Assembly: GCF_003332825.1 (NCBI RefSeq)
Contig: NZ_QIRF01000002.1
Location: forward strand, 1-64,000
Source of the DNA: Dyella sp. C9
Lineage (GTDB): Bacteria; Pseudomonadota; Gammaproteobacteria; Xanthomonadales; Rhodanobacteraceae
Reading direction: 5' to 3'
Length of the DNA: 64,000 nucleotides
The position numbers and the translations under genes were made by a program. Below are positions 53,866 to 63,400 of this stretch, piece by piece. Each line of letters begins with the position of its first letter. Position 1 is the first letter of the stretch. Under the pieces are notes generated by a model. That model saw only the letters and a program-made list of their open reading frames with translations, searched no databases and had not been told where the DNA came from.

Positions 53866-54441
53866 ATGCCTGCTTCCCGACCCCAGTCCCAGTCCCTCGC
53901 CGGCCAGTTCCTGATCGCCATGCCCAGCCTGGCCGAGCCGCCCTTCTCCCGCGGCGTGGCCTTCATCTGCCAGCACGATGAAGACGGCGCCGTGGGTCTG
54001 CTGGTCAACCAGCTGTCCGAATACCGCCTCAGCGACGTGCTGGCCCAGATGAAGCTGGAGTGCAGCGACCCGGAACTGGCTGACGCGCCCGTGCTGATCG
54101 GCGGCCCGGTGCAGCAGGAACGCGGCTTCGTGCTGCACCGCGAGCCCGGGCACTGGGAATCCAGCTACCGCATCAACGCCGACTGGTCGGTCACCACCTC
54201 GCGCGACATCCTGGTGGCCATGGCCCACGGCGAGGGCCCGCGCCTGGCCGTGATGGCGCTCGGCTACGCCGGCTGGAGCGCGGGCCAGCTTGAGCAGGAA
54301 CTGAAGGACAACACCTGGCTCACCGCCGAGGCGAGCGAGCGCGTGGTGTTCCATACGCCGCTTGAGGAGCGCTGGAGCGCCGCTGCCGGCCTGGTCGGCG
54401 TGGACCCGCTGCAACTGCCTGGCTACGCGGGCCACGCATGA
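53866..54441 (+). CDS. yqgE: YqgE/AlgH family protein (UPF0301)
   Basis: 191-residue cytosolic protein with family motifs LAGQFLIAMPSLAEPPFSRGVAFICQ (split across residues 10-35), EDGAVGLLVNQ, LIGGPVQQERGFVLH and GYAGWSAGQLEQEL. Biochemical function unknown; always found before ruvX. Its stop overlaps the ruvX ATG (ATGA). Confidence 0.94.
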   Translation: MPASRPQSQSLAGQFLIAMPSLAEPPFSRGVAFICQHDEDGAVGLLVNQLSEYRLSDVLAQMKLECSDPELADAPVLIGGPVQQERGFVLHREPGHWESSYRINADWSVTTSRDILVAMAHGEGPRLAVMALGYAGWSAGQLEQELKDNTWLTAEASERVVFHTPLEERWSAAAGLVGVDPLQLPGYAGHA

Positions 54442-54869
54442 GCTGTGTGCTTGGCTTCGACTACGGCAGCCGCCTGCTCGGTGTCGCGGTCGGCAATCGC
54501 ATCACCGGCAGCGCGCGCGGGCTGGCCGCAATCCCGGTGAAGGATGGCGAACCCGACTGGAACCGGCTCGACGCCCTGCGCAAGGAGTGGCAGCCCGAGT
54601 CCCTGGTCGTGGGCCTGCCGCTGACCCTGGACGGCGAAGAACAACGCGCCAGCCGCGGAGCGCGTCGCTTCGCCGAGAAGCTGGGCCAGCGCTACGGCCT
54701 GCCGGTGGCGCTTACCGACGAACGACACAGCTCGCGCGAAGCCGCCGAGCGCTTTGCCGGCGCGCGCGCGGCCGGCCTGAAGAGGCGCAGTGATGCGGCC
54801 ACCATCGACGCCGAGGCCGCCGCCGTCATCCTCGAACGCTGGCTGGCGAGCGCCGAACCCACCCACTGA
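54438..54869 (+). CDS. ruvX: Holliday-junction-resolvase-like protein RuvX (YqgF)
   Basis: 143-residue RNase H-fold nuclease involved in 16S rRNA 5'-end maturation (YqgF role) and possibly resolution of junctions. Motifs VLGFDYGSRLLGVAVGN with catalytic Asp, VVGLPLTLDGEEQ and LTDERHSSREA are present. The yqgE-ruvX-pyrB order is widespread in Gammaproteobacteria. Confidence 0.95.
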   Translation: MSCVLGFDYGSRLLGVAVGNRITGSARGLAAIPVKDGEPDWNRLDALRKEWQPESLVVGLPLTLDGEEQRASRGARRFAEKLGQRYGLPVALTDERHSSREAAERFAGARAAGLKRRSDAATIDAEAAAVILERWLASAEPTH

Positions 54870-54896
54870 CCCTTGCCACCGGACTCCCTGCCTGCC

Positions 54897-55823
54897 ATGA
54901 GCCAACGCCTGCGCCATCTCACCACGCTCGAACACCTCTCCCGCGACACCATCGAGCGCCTGCTCGATCGCGCGGAGGCGATGCGCGACGGCTGCGCACA
55001 TGGCACGCGCAAGATGGACCTGCTGGCCGGCCGCACCATCCTCAACCTGTTCTTCGAGCCGTCCACGCGCACACGCACGTCGTTCGAACTGGCGGCCCGG
55101 CGCCTTGGCGCGGACGTGATCAACTTCGACATCGGCTTTTCCTCCACCAGCAAGGGCGAGGCGCTGTTCGACACGCTGCATACGCTCGAAGCGATGCACC
55201 TGGACGCCATCGTGGTGCGCCACAAGGTCTCCGGCACGCCGGAGGAACTGGTGCGCCACGCCATGAGCGGCGTGTCGGTGATCAATGCCGGCGACGGCAA
55301 CCGGGCGCATCCGACCCAGGGCCTGCTGGACATGCTGACCATCCGCCAGCACCGGCCGGACTTCAGCAAGCTCACCGTGGTGATCTGCGGCGACGTCAAG
55401 CACTCGCGCGTGGCGCGCTCGGACGTGCATGCGCTGGCCGCGCTGGGCGTGAAGGAGATCCGCCTGTGCTCGCCGCGCGGATTGATGCCGGACCCGGCAG
55501 AGTTTCCGCAATGCGTGCTGACAGACGACTTCGACGCCGCGGTCGAGGGCGCGGACGTGGTGATCATGCTGCGCCTGCAGAAGGAGCGCATGGCTGCCAC
55601 CGACCTCCCCGACGAGGCCGCCTATTACGAACGCTATGGCCTGGACAACCGCCGCCTGGAACGCGCTGCCCGGGGAGCCCTGGTGATGCACCCGGGCCCG
55701 CTCAACCGGGGCATCGAGATTGCCTCCGAGGTGGCCGACGGCCCGCAGTCGCGCATCCTCGAGCAGGTCGGCAACGGCGTGTTCGTGCGCATGGCGGTGC
55801 TGGCCGAAGTGCTGGGGCGCTGA
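54897..55823 (+). CDS. pyrB: Aspartate carbamoyltransferase catalytic subunit
   Basis: Commits carbamoyl phosphate and aspartate to pyrimidine synthesis. 308 residues; carbamoyl-phosphate motif FFEPSTRTRTSFE, HPTQGLLDML and HPGPLNRGIEI are intact. ATG at 54897 is preferred; a TTG at 54873 is in frame. No pyrI or inactive dihydroorotase gene follows, so the subunit arrangement cannot be deduced here. Confidence 0.96.
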   Translation: MSQRLRHLTTLEHLSRDTIERLLDRAEAMRDGCAHGTRKMDLLAGRTILNLFFEPSTRTRTSFELAARRLGADVINFDIGFSSTSKGEALFDTLHTLEAMHLDAIVVRHKVSGTPEELVRHAMSGVSVINAGDGNRAHPTQGLLDMLTIRQHRPDFSKLTVVICGDVKHSRVARSDVHALAALGVKEIRLCSPRGLMPDPAEFPQCVLTDDFDAAVEGADVVIMLRLQKERMAATDLPDEAAYYERYGLDNRRLERAARGALVMHPGPLNRGIEIASEVADGPQSRILEQVGNGVFVRMAVLAEVLGR

Positions 55824-55919
55824 ACCCCGCCCCCTCCGGCGCGCGCCTGACGCACCGCGGCATGTTGCGAATCCGGGCATAATGCGCGCCGCAATACCCA
55901 CTTCTTCAAGGGAATAGAC

Positions 55920-57683
55920 ATGCGATCGACGACGCGCATCGTTGCGCTGGGCCTCGCCGGCGTGCTGCTGGCTGCATGCCACCACAAGGACAAGGACGCT
56001 CCGCTCGCCTTCGTACCGGCGGACACGCCCTACGTGGTAGCCAATCTGGACGTGCTCGACGACGACACCCGCAAGGCCCTGTTGGCCCAGGCCGACGCCC
56101 AGCTGCCGTCGGAACTGACCCAACTGCGCGCCACCGCCGACGACCTGGCTGAAAAGGATCCGGACGCCTCGCGCCTGCTCAAGGCGCTGATCGCCGAACT
56201 GGATGGCAAGACCATCGAGTCGTTCGCACAGAACGCCGGCCTCAACATCAAGGGCCACTCCGCCTTCTACGGCCTGGGCCTGTCGCCGGTGGTGCGTTTC
56301 GAGCTGGTCGACCCCAATGCCTTCGAAGCGTTCGTGGGCCGCCTGGAGGCCGCCTACGGCAAGCCCTTCGAAAAGGCCACGCTGGGCAACCTCAACTATC
56401 GCCGTCATGTCGCCGCCGACGTCGGCGTGCAGGTAGTGCTGGCCACGGTCGGCAAGCAGGCCGTCGCCGCCCTGCTGCCCACCGATGCGCCCGAATCCAC
56501 CCTGCGCCTCGCGCTGGGTCTGGACCGTCCGTCCAAGAGCATCCAGGACGACGATCGCCTGGAAAAGCTGGCCAAGGCCAAGGGTTACCAGCCGTGGGCG
56601 ATTGGCCAGGTCGACCTGACCCGCTTGCTGCCACTGGCAGCCAGCGGCAAGGATCCGATGTTCAATGCACTGCGCAAGACGCGCGCCGAGGCCGAGTCGG
56701 CCAAGACCGGCGAGCCGGTGGCCAACCAGCTGCAGATCGCGCCCAGCTGCGAGGGTGAAGCCACCCGCATCGCCTCACGCGTGCCCTCGCTGAGCTTCGG
56801 CTATAGCAAGCTCGATGAAAAGCACCAGAACCTGCGCTGGGACGTGGCGCTGGCCGATGACATCACCAAGGCCTTTGCCAGCCTCAAGGTGGAACTGCCG
56901 GGCCTCGGCGCCGACGGCACCGCCCCGTTCGACATCAGCCTTGCCGTGCCGGTGGCCCAGCTGCGGCCGTTCTGGAGCGCCCAGGCCGATGCCGTGGCCG
57001 CCAAGCCGTTCACCTGCCCGGCACTCGCCGACCTCAACGAAGGTTTCGCCAAGATCGGCATGATGTCGCAGCAGGCGGCGGTGCCTCCGGTAGGCGACCT
57101 GCTGGGCCTGCGCGTGGCGCTGGATAGCTTCGAGCCCGGCAGCAACGACTCCATGCCCAAGTTCAGCGGCCGCGTGCTGGTAGCCACCTCCAATCCGGCC
57201 GGCCTCGTGGCCATGGCGCAGATGGCTGCCTCTGGCCTGTCGCAGCTCAAGCTCAGCAACGACGGCAAGGTGGTACCGCTGCCGCCGGAGGTCACCGCTC
57301 CGTTCGGCACGCCGGTGTGGGCCGCGATGAGCCCGAAGGCACTGGCCCTGGCGATCGGCCCGGGCGAAGACGCCAAGCTCGGCGACCTGCTCAAGGCACC
57401 GACCGGCGATGCCGGCCGCCTCGGCCGCCTGAACCTCAGCGGCGAGATGTACCAGGCATGGGTGAAGGCGATGGCGGCCAAGGCCGAACACATCGCCGAG
57501 CTCACCGCCTCGACGGAAACGGACGATCCCGATGCCGCCGCCACGGCCAAGGCGAACATCGAGCGCACCCGCGCGCAGTTCGAGTCGATGCAGGCCCAGG
57601 CCGAGCGCATCAAGTCGCTCAGTGGCGAGATGCACATGGAACGCGACGGCCTGGTGATCACCAGCCAGACCGAGCTGAAGTAA
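55920..57683 (+). CDS. Large lipoprotein of unknown function
   Basis: 587 residues; the N-terminus MRSTTRIVALGLAGVLLAAC ends in a lipobox (LLAAC), so it is lipid-anchored in the envelope. The mature protein is rich in Ala/Leu/Asp and begins APLAFVPADTPYVVANLDVL. This opening is reminiscent of DUF3352-type bacterial surface proteins, which open with a similar PADTPyv...l phrase. Two Cys (PSCEGE, FTCPAL) may bridge. A coiled-coil stretch lies near 520-570. AAGGGAA precedes the ATG and CATAAT (55878-55883) may be its -10. I cannot assign a role. Confidence 0.82.
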   Translation: MRSTTRIVALGLAGVLLAACHHKDKDAPLAFVPADTPYVVANLDVLDDDTRKALLAQADAQLPSELTQLRATADDLAEKDPDASRLLKALIAELDGKTIESFAQNAGLNIKGHSAFYGLGLSPVVRFELVDPNAFEAFVGRLEAAYGKPFEKATLGNLNYRRHVAADVGVQVVLATVGKQAVAALLPTDAPESTLRLALGLDRPSKSIQDDDRLEKLAKAKGYQPWAIGQVDLTRLLPLAASGKDPMFNALRKTRAEAESAKTGEPVANQLQIAPSCEGEATRIASRVPSLSFGYSKLDEKHQNLRWDVALADDITKAFASLKVELPGLGADGTAPFDISLAVPVAQLRPFWSAQADAVAAKPFTCPALADLNEGFAKIGMMSQQAAVPPVGDLLGLRVALDSFEPGSNDSMPKFSGRVLVATSNPAGLVAMAQMAASGLSQLKLSNDGKVVPLPPEVTAPFGTPVWAAMSPKALALAIGPGEDAKLGDLLKAPTGDAGRLGRLNLSGEMYQAWVKAMAAKAEHIAELTASTETDDPDAAATAKANIERTRAQFESMQAQAERIKSLSGEMHMERDGLVITSQTELK

Positions 57684-57710
57684 GCCTTCTTCAGCGTGAA
57701 ACAGGAAAAC

Positions 57711-57736
57711 GGGGCGCCAAGGCGCCCCGCTTTTTT
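57711..57736 (+). terminator. Rho-independent terminator after the lipoprotein gene
   Basis: GGGGCGCC/GGCGCCCC inverted arms around AA, followed after GC by six T. The hairpin begins 27 bp after the stop codon. Confidence 0.9.
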
Positions 57737-57837
57737 GCTGATAACGGCCAACCAAGCCACCATCAACCCACGCAGCCCGGCGCGACAACCTGAATCCGCA
57801 CCAAGGTCACTTGCCCCTGGCGATGGCCAGCGACCGG

Positions 57838-58581
57838 TTAGATGCTGAGCCCCGCCCGCCGCTGCTGGCGCACCAGGCTGATGCCCAGAGACAGTACGAG
57901 CATCAGCGCCACCAGGCCGAAGATCACCAGGCCCAGGTACTCGCCGCGCAACCCCTGGTCGAAGCCCGCTGGCAACGTGTCGCCTTCGCTCAGTTGCAGC
58001 GCGCCCATGCCGGTGTAGTGCATGCCGCACACGGCCACTCCCATCACCAATGCGCTACCCAGCATCTGCCAGCGGCCGCGAAGGTTGAATGCCAGCCACA
58101 GCGCCGCCATCGAAGCGATCACCGCAATGGCCACCGACAACACCACCACGCCACCGTCATAGGAGACCTGCGCGGAGGTCAGCATCGCCATCATGCCGAG
58201 GTAGTGCATGCCGGCCACGCCGAGCCCCATCAGCACCCCGGCGAACAGCAGGTTGACGAAGCGGAACGTTCCCGAGCCCACGATGGCCAGGCCGAGTGAG
58301 CAGGCCACGATCGCCAGCAGGGCCGACACGCCGGTCAGCACCATGTCGTAAGTGACCTGCACGCCCAGGTTGCAGGCGAGCATGGCAATGAAGTGCATCG
58401 CCCAGATGGCACCGCCTCCCATCGCAGCCCCTGCGGCCACGATTGACGTCAAGCGTTGCTTGCCGGATCGCGCGAGCGGAATGCCCAGCGCAATCTGCAA
58501 CGCGGTGAACGAGCCGAGCACGGATACGAGGTACGACAAGACAACCAGCAGCATGTTGTAGTGCTGATGCATCTCCTGCAT
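57838..58581 (-). CDS. Stand-alone MHYT-domain membrane sensor
   Basis: 247-residue inner-membrane protein with seven helices and three MHYT motifs: AMHFIAM (His63), GMHYLGM (His126) and GMHYTGM (His188). MHYT domains are proposed to bind a copper ion and sense O2, CO or NO. Usually they are attached to GGDEF/EAL, kinase or LytTR output domains; here no output domain is present and the chain ends shortly after the seventh helix. ATG at 58581 follows AGGGGAT. It lies 64 bp downstream of the ACT/V4R-like gene on the same strand, so the two are probably co-transcribed. Confidence 0.88.
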   Translation of the reverse strand: MQEMHQHYNMLLVVLSYLVSVLGSFTALQIALGIPLARSGKQRLTSIVAAGAAMGGGAIWAMHFIAMLACNLGVQVTYDMVLTGVSALLAIVACSLGLAIVGSGTFRFVNLLFAGVLMGLGVAGMHYLGMMAMLTSAQVSYDGGVVVLSVAIAVIASMAALWLAFNLRGRWQMLGSALVMGVAVCGMHYTGMGALQLSEGDTLPAGFDQGLRGEYLGLVIFGLVALMLVLSLGISLVRQQRRAGLSI

Positions 58582-58645
58582 GTAGATCCCCTGGAGTTGA
58601 TGGCCTCGGTGACCCGGTGACGGCCTTCGCGCCAACGCAAGGCGG

Positions 58646-59404
58646 TCAGTGGGTGATATCGAACACGCACGTGGGTGCGCCCTGGCTGTGACAGCTGCTT
58701 TCCCGCACAGACAGCGTGACAGCATCGACCGATTCGGCGAGCACGCCCTCGATGAAACCGCAGAAAAAACGCCCCCCGGACAGCGAGCCAGGCTGGCACA
58801 GCGGACAGCCGCGCACGTGCAACTGGTCCCCGTGCTGTTCGACCGACACCAGCACGCGCAGTGCAGGCAAGGCGATTCGCTTGATCGCATCGTTCAGCGC
58901 GAGTCGTGCGCCGAAGGCGAAGTCCCGCTTGTACACCCATGCCCCGGTACGTCGTCCAGCCAGGTGCAGCGATGCGTCGCGGGCCTCGGCCGCGACGGCG
59001 TACTCGAGATTGATCAACCAAGGAAATATCCGAGGGTAATCCTTGGCGAGGTTCGGCAGCATGCGCTCCACCCGCGCGGCGTCAGCACCCACCGCCAAAG
59101 AGAGCTCCGGCTGGATCAGCGGCGCAAGCTCCGCCACCGGAGCGGCCGTCGATGACGGCATGGCGCCACCCGGAGTGCGCATGCATTCGAAGCTGATCAC
59201 CCGTGGATGCGAACCCAGTGCCGCCTCCAACGCCAGCTGGCGTTCGTCCGGCCCTCGCAGCACCAGGGTCAGGCACGCACCCTGCACATCCGGAACCAGG
59301 CGTTGACGAACCAGCACGTGGCCGTATTCGTTGATCACTCGTCCCAGCTCGATGAGCAGGCCTTCACGCCGCGCAGAAACGACCCGCACTTCCAGTTCGG
59401 CCAT
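58646..59404 (-). CDS. Predicted ACT-like plus V4R-like sensor protein
   Basis: 252 residues, no membrane segment. The N-terminal 75 residues (ELEVRVVSARREGLLIELGRVI, DVQGACLTLVLRG) look like an ACT-type domain. The C-terminal half ends with the V4R pattern: Cys215 in FFCGFIEG, Glu235 and Cys238 in RESSC, and Cys246 in PTCVFDI. The Glu-x2-Cys-x7-Cys spacing equals that of the structural zinc site reported for PoxR/DmpR-type V4R sensors. A further CPLC pair (200, 203) precedes it. V4R domains bind small hydrophobic molecules; the ligand here is unknown. GGGGGG lies before ATG 59404. Confidence 0.75.
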   Translation of the reverse strand: MAELEVRVVSARREGLLIELGRVINEYGHVLVRQRLVPDVQGACLTLVLRGPDERQLALEAALGSHPRVISFECMRTPGGAMPSSTAAPVAELAPLIQPELSLAVGADAARVERMLPNLAKDYPRIFPWLINLEYAVAAEARDASLHLAGRRTGAWVYKRDFAFGARLALNDAIKRIALPALRVLVSVEQHGDQLHVRGCPLCQPGSLSGGRFFCGFIEGVLAESVDAVTLSVRESSCHSQGAPTCVFDITH

Positions 59405-59812
59405 GATTCCCCCCGAAATCAAGCCAGCGCGCATATGCGCCGAAGCGCGGACAAATGTGCCGTATGGATGTCCGTTTCACAAGCCGCTTCGCGAGACAGG
59501 CGGGCGCCTCGCGAAAAGCGACGACAGCTACGCCACAGACATTCGCAGGAACCTGTCGCACCGCTTTTGTCCAGCCACGCGACCTGCGACGCACCATGTG
59601 ATGTGCATCACAATTGACACGATCTTATCCACGCGAACGATTCCAGGACATTGCGACGACATGATCTTCGCAAGCGCAAAAGTGCGCTGAACGAAACACG
59701 CATGCAGCCATCTTCGATTCATCTTCAGGCTGCTTGGATGTCCCCACGGCTTCCGCCTCCGCGGCAACCGTCTGTCCGATGGACAGCGCTTCCCCACTAC
59801 AGGAGATTTCCC
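59405..59812. promoter_or_regulatory. Divergent region between the V4R-like and BON genes
   Basis: A 408-bp gene-free region. It contains an 8-bp inverted repeat TTCGCGAG/CTCGCGAA (59488-59515), the perfect CRP-type dyad at 59597-59612 and a consensus TTGACA at 59614-59619 pointing toward the BON gene. The leader of the BON gene would be about 160 nt. I see no small gene here. Confidence 0.5.
59597..59612. promoter_or_regulatory. Perfect CRP/Clp-type site
   Basis: TGTGA-TGTGCA-TCACA matches the CRP consensus TGTGA-N6-TCACA at all ten positions; its core TGAT-N4-ATCA is also compatible with FNR-family proteins. It is followed two bases later by TTGACA (59614-59619). If a start lies near 59649, the site is centred at about -44, close to the class II activation position. 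In Xanthomonadales the CRP homologue Clp would be the natural ligand. Confidence 0.7.
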
Positions 59813-60178
59813 ATGCGCACCCACGACCTGTTCCGCAAGACGCTGATCGCCGCTGGCCTGGCCGCCGCCTTCTCGGTCGTGCCGCTCGCGCAGGTTGCAG
59901 CCCAGGACGCCGCGATGCAGAAACCATCGGATAACCAGACCGTGCCCGACAAGACGGCCGATGCCTGGATCACCACCAAGGTGAAATCGGAGTTGGCCAC
60001 CACCAAGGGCATCAAGAGCACGGATATCTCGGTCTCGACCATGGATGGCGTGGTCTCGCTGACCGGCACGACGGCCAGTGCAACCGAAAAGAACAAGGTC
60101 GAGCAGGTCGCCAAGGGCGTGAAGGGCGTAAAGAGCGTTGATGCCAGCGGCCTGACCGTCAGCGATACCGCGAAATAA
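59813..60178 (+). CDS. Exported BON-domain protein
   Basis: 121 residues with signal peptide (MRTHDLFRKTLIAAGLAAAFS to AQVAAQ) and one BON domain (about 48-118; DAWITTKVKSELATTKGI, VSLTGTTASATEKNKVEQVAKGVKGVKSVDASGL). BON proteins (OsmY type) bind phospholipid or protect the envelope in osmotic or other stress. AGGAGAT precedes the ATG at optimal spacing. The CRP-type dyad about 200 bp upstream suggests carbon/redox or stress control. Closed by its own terminator. Confidence 0.9.
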   Translation: MRTHDLFRKTLIAAGLAAAFSVVPLAQVAAQDAAMQKPSDNQTVPDKTADAWITTKVKSELATTKGIKSTDISVSTMDGVVSLTGTTASATEKNKVEQVAKGVKGVKSVDASGLTVSDTAK

Positions 60179-60208
60179 GCACCTGCACGCCGAAACTGGC
60201 GGTAGCTG

Positions 60209-60240
60209 AAAGAAGGAGCCCGATGGGCTCCTTCTTTCCC
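60209..60240 (+). terminator. Rho-independent terminator after the BON gene
   Basis: Long stem with core GGAGCCC/GGGCTCC and a 3-nt loop, extended by AAAGAA/TTCTTT to about 13 pairs, so the T tract forms part of the stem. It begins 31 bp after the stop codon. Confidence 0.85.
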
Positions 60241-60353
60241 TTGAGGCGGCGAAAAGTACATCGCAACAGTCATTACGCTGTCACTGCAAGCGACAAGCAC
60301 AAACTGCCCCACTCGACGCAGGCTCCGCTCGTGTTCGATACACAATGACTACG

Positions 60354-60385
60354 AAAAAAAACCACCGGCATATGCCGGTGGTTTT
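60354..60385 (-). terminator. Terminator of the Oar-like receptor gene
   Basis: Palindrome CCACCGGC-ATAT-GCCGGTGG. On the minus strand it is followed by eight T (A run 60354-60361 on +); on the plus strand by only four T. It is therefore mainly the end of the receptor transcript arriving from the right. Confidence 0.9.
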
Positions 60386-60429
60386 GGGAACATGCTCGGC
60401 ACCCTGCGGTCCCGACAGGTTCTTCCCGC

Positions 60430-63400
60430 TTAGAAGTCGTAGCGGGCGGTGAAACGGAAGTAACGCGGATCCGTGTAGTTCAACTCGCGGCCGTACAGCG
60501 GGTTGACCGTGGTCCGGTTGGACGAGTAACGATAGTTGTACATCGTCGGGGTCTGGCGGTTGAGCGCGTTGATGACGTCGATCTGGAACGTCAGCTTGTT
60601 GTCGACCCAGCCCGGCGTGTAGGCCACGTTGAGGTTCAGCTGATAGGTCCACGGCGTGTTGCCATGCGAACCGCGCGGCGAGAACGTGTAGTCTGCAGAC
60701 GGCGCCACATAGCCCGCCGAACCCGGTGCGGTACCCGAACCAGCCAGGCCGCAGTAGTAGTAGTACGAGCCGTTGTACAGGCCCGCGTCCGCCGTCGGGT
60801 AATAGCTCGTGCAATTCTTCGGGCGACCCGAAGCCGCAATCAGGGTCGCGCCAAAGCGCCACTGGTTGCTCAGCTGGTAGTAGCCGAATGCCTTGATCTG
60901 GTGCGTGCGGTTGTTCGGCAGCAGGCCATTGGAGCCGATCATCAGCTGCGGCAGATCCCAGTCCTGCGTACGCGACACGTCGGTCTGGCCGCCGGCGCCG
61001 GTATCCAGATCGGAGGCCAGCTGACCTTCGGTGTTGCCGTAGTTGCGCGAGAAGGTATACGACAGCTTGCCGTACCACTTGTCGGCAAACGGGTGCTCCA
61101 GGTAGAGGTCAAGCGCGTAGTACTTGCGCTTGAGGTCCGGCAGGCCCAGCTCTTCCTTGCTGAAATGCTTGGTGACGATGCTGCCGTCGGGCTGCAGGAA
61201 GTCGAAGGTGTTGCCCGTACCCGGGTTGAAGGTAAGGCAGCGCCCGCCGAGCACCGGCGTGCAGGTGTCGTCAATCGCGCTCATCAGCTTGCGGTAGGTC
61301 AGCTTGGCACCCCAGTTGTAGCTCGGGTTGATCTGCTGTTCCATGCCAAGGATGTACTCATCCTGGTAATGCGAACGGATGTTCTTCGCCGCGACGGTGC
61401 GCGGGTCCGGCGCCTGGCCGCACTCCAGGTTGGAGGAAACGCCACCGGTGTTCGGGCAGATGTACTTGCTGGTCGGATCGACCGCGATCGGGTTGAGCCC
61501 GATCGGCACGCCGGTCTTCGGGTCGACGCCGGTATAGGTGAAATACTGGCTGCTGATCAGCGAGCCGGACACGCTGCGCACAGCCGCATTGTTGGGAACG
61601 GCCAGGTGGTAACGACCGGCATTGGCGAACACCTTCAGGCTCGAGTCGCCATAGACGTCCCACGAGGCACCAATGCGCGGAGCCAGCTGGTGACGCTGCT
61701 TGATGTACGCCTCGCCATTCTTGTTGTAATTGGTGAACTGCTCATTACGCAGGCCGACCGTGAGCAACCAGCGGTCGTTGATCTGCCAGCGGTCTTCGAT
61801 GAACTGGGCTGCCTGGTCCGTTTCGACACCCGCGCTCTGGGTGTTGTAGTACTTGTAGACGTAGTAGCCCTGCGTGCCGAAGCCGCCAGCCGACGCGGGG
61901 GAGCCGATCACGCCGAGGCTGCTGTCGATGGGCGCATTGGGGTTGGTCTGCTTGCCGTACACCCAGGCGTAGTCGCCCGCGTACTTCTTGCCGGTGAACG
62001 ACTTGGCGTTCTGCGCGTCATAGCCGAAACGCAGATCGTGGTCACCGAGGCGATACTCGATATCCAGGCGCCAGCCCTTGGTCTTGTCATTGGCACCCTC
62101 GAGCGGAATCGTCGAGGTCACGGCCGTCTGGCAGGTGTTGTAGACCTGGCCTGGGGCGGCCGCGCTCGCGCCCAGCGAGATGTACGGGCAGTTCGGGTCG
62201 TAGCCGTCGTTGGTCTGGACGTGGTTGATCGTCTGCGTACCGTACAGCGCCGACACCGTGAGGTCGTCGGTGAGATAACCGGTGTACTTGCCGATGTACA
62301 GGTCGCCGCCGTCCTTGGTGTAGACACCGCCGGTCTTGGTATTGCCCTGGCTCAGCGTCTTGTAGTCGAAGCTCGAACGGCTCGAGGTGTACTGGGTCTT
62401 GTCCGACACCCCGGTGAACTCGAGGATATGGTTATCGGTGATGTTCCAGTCGATCTTGCCGGTCCAGCGGGGGATCTTGTAGTTGTAATCGCTGTTGCCG
62501 ATGCGCGAGGCGGCACCCGAAGAGTTCGAGTACGACAGCACGCTACGACCTTCCTGGCGATTCACTTCGGCATCGAGGTAGTAGAACAGGCGGTCCTTGA
62601 TCAACGCGCCGCTGATGTAGGCACCTACGGTGGACTTCCAGTACTGGTTCTTGTTGCGGTACTGATACAGCGTGCCGTCGGTCTTGGCGTTGCTGGCCGC
62701 GCCGGTCTTCGGGAAGTAGTTGTTGCGCGGATCGGCGCGGTGCGCTTCCGGCTCCCAGCTCGTATAGACGCCGCCCTTGAACTTGTTGCTGCCGCGCTTG
62801 GTGACGATATTGATCACACCGCCGGTGGAGCGGCCAAACTCGGCGCCATAACCGCCCGTCAGCACCTGCTCCTGGTCGATCGCGTCGAACGGCAGCTTGG
62901 TGAAGCCGATGGATGTCAGCGGATTGGTCACCGCATAGCCGTTGATGAAGTAGGCATTCTCGGACGATGCCGCACCACCAAAGCTGGGCACGCCGTAACT
63001 CGAGTTGGCGACCACGCTCGGCGCGAGCATCGCAGCAGCGGAGATTTCGCGATCGATCGGCAGCTTGGCCAATTGCTCCGAGGTGAATACGGTGCGGGTA
63101 TCGACCGACGACACGTCGATCGCCGGCAGGGCCGAAGCCACCACGGAAACACCATCCAGATTCTTGGCTTCCCCAGCCTGAGTTGCCGCGCCGAATGAGA
63201 CTTCGGTACCGCCAGCGATGCTCAGCTCGACATTGTCACGCGTGCTGACATCGGAGCCGTTGTTCTTCAGGGTGACCTGGTAACGGCCCGTCGGCAGCGA
63301 GGAAAAGCGATAGCGGCCATCCTTGTCGACATTGGTGGAGCGGGTCAGGCCGGTGTCGAGGCTCTTGATCTCGACCGTGTTGCCGGACTGGGCTGCCACC

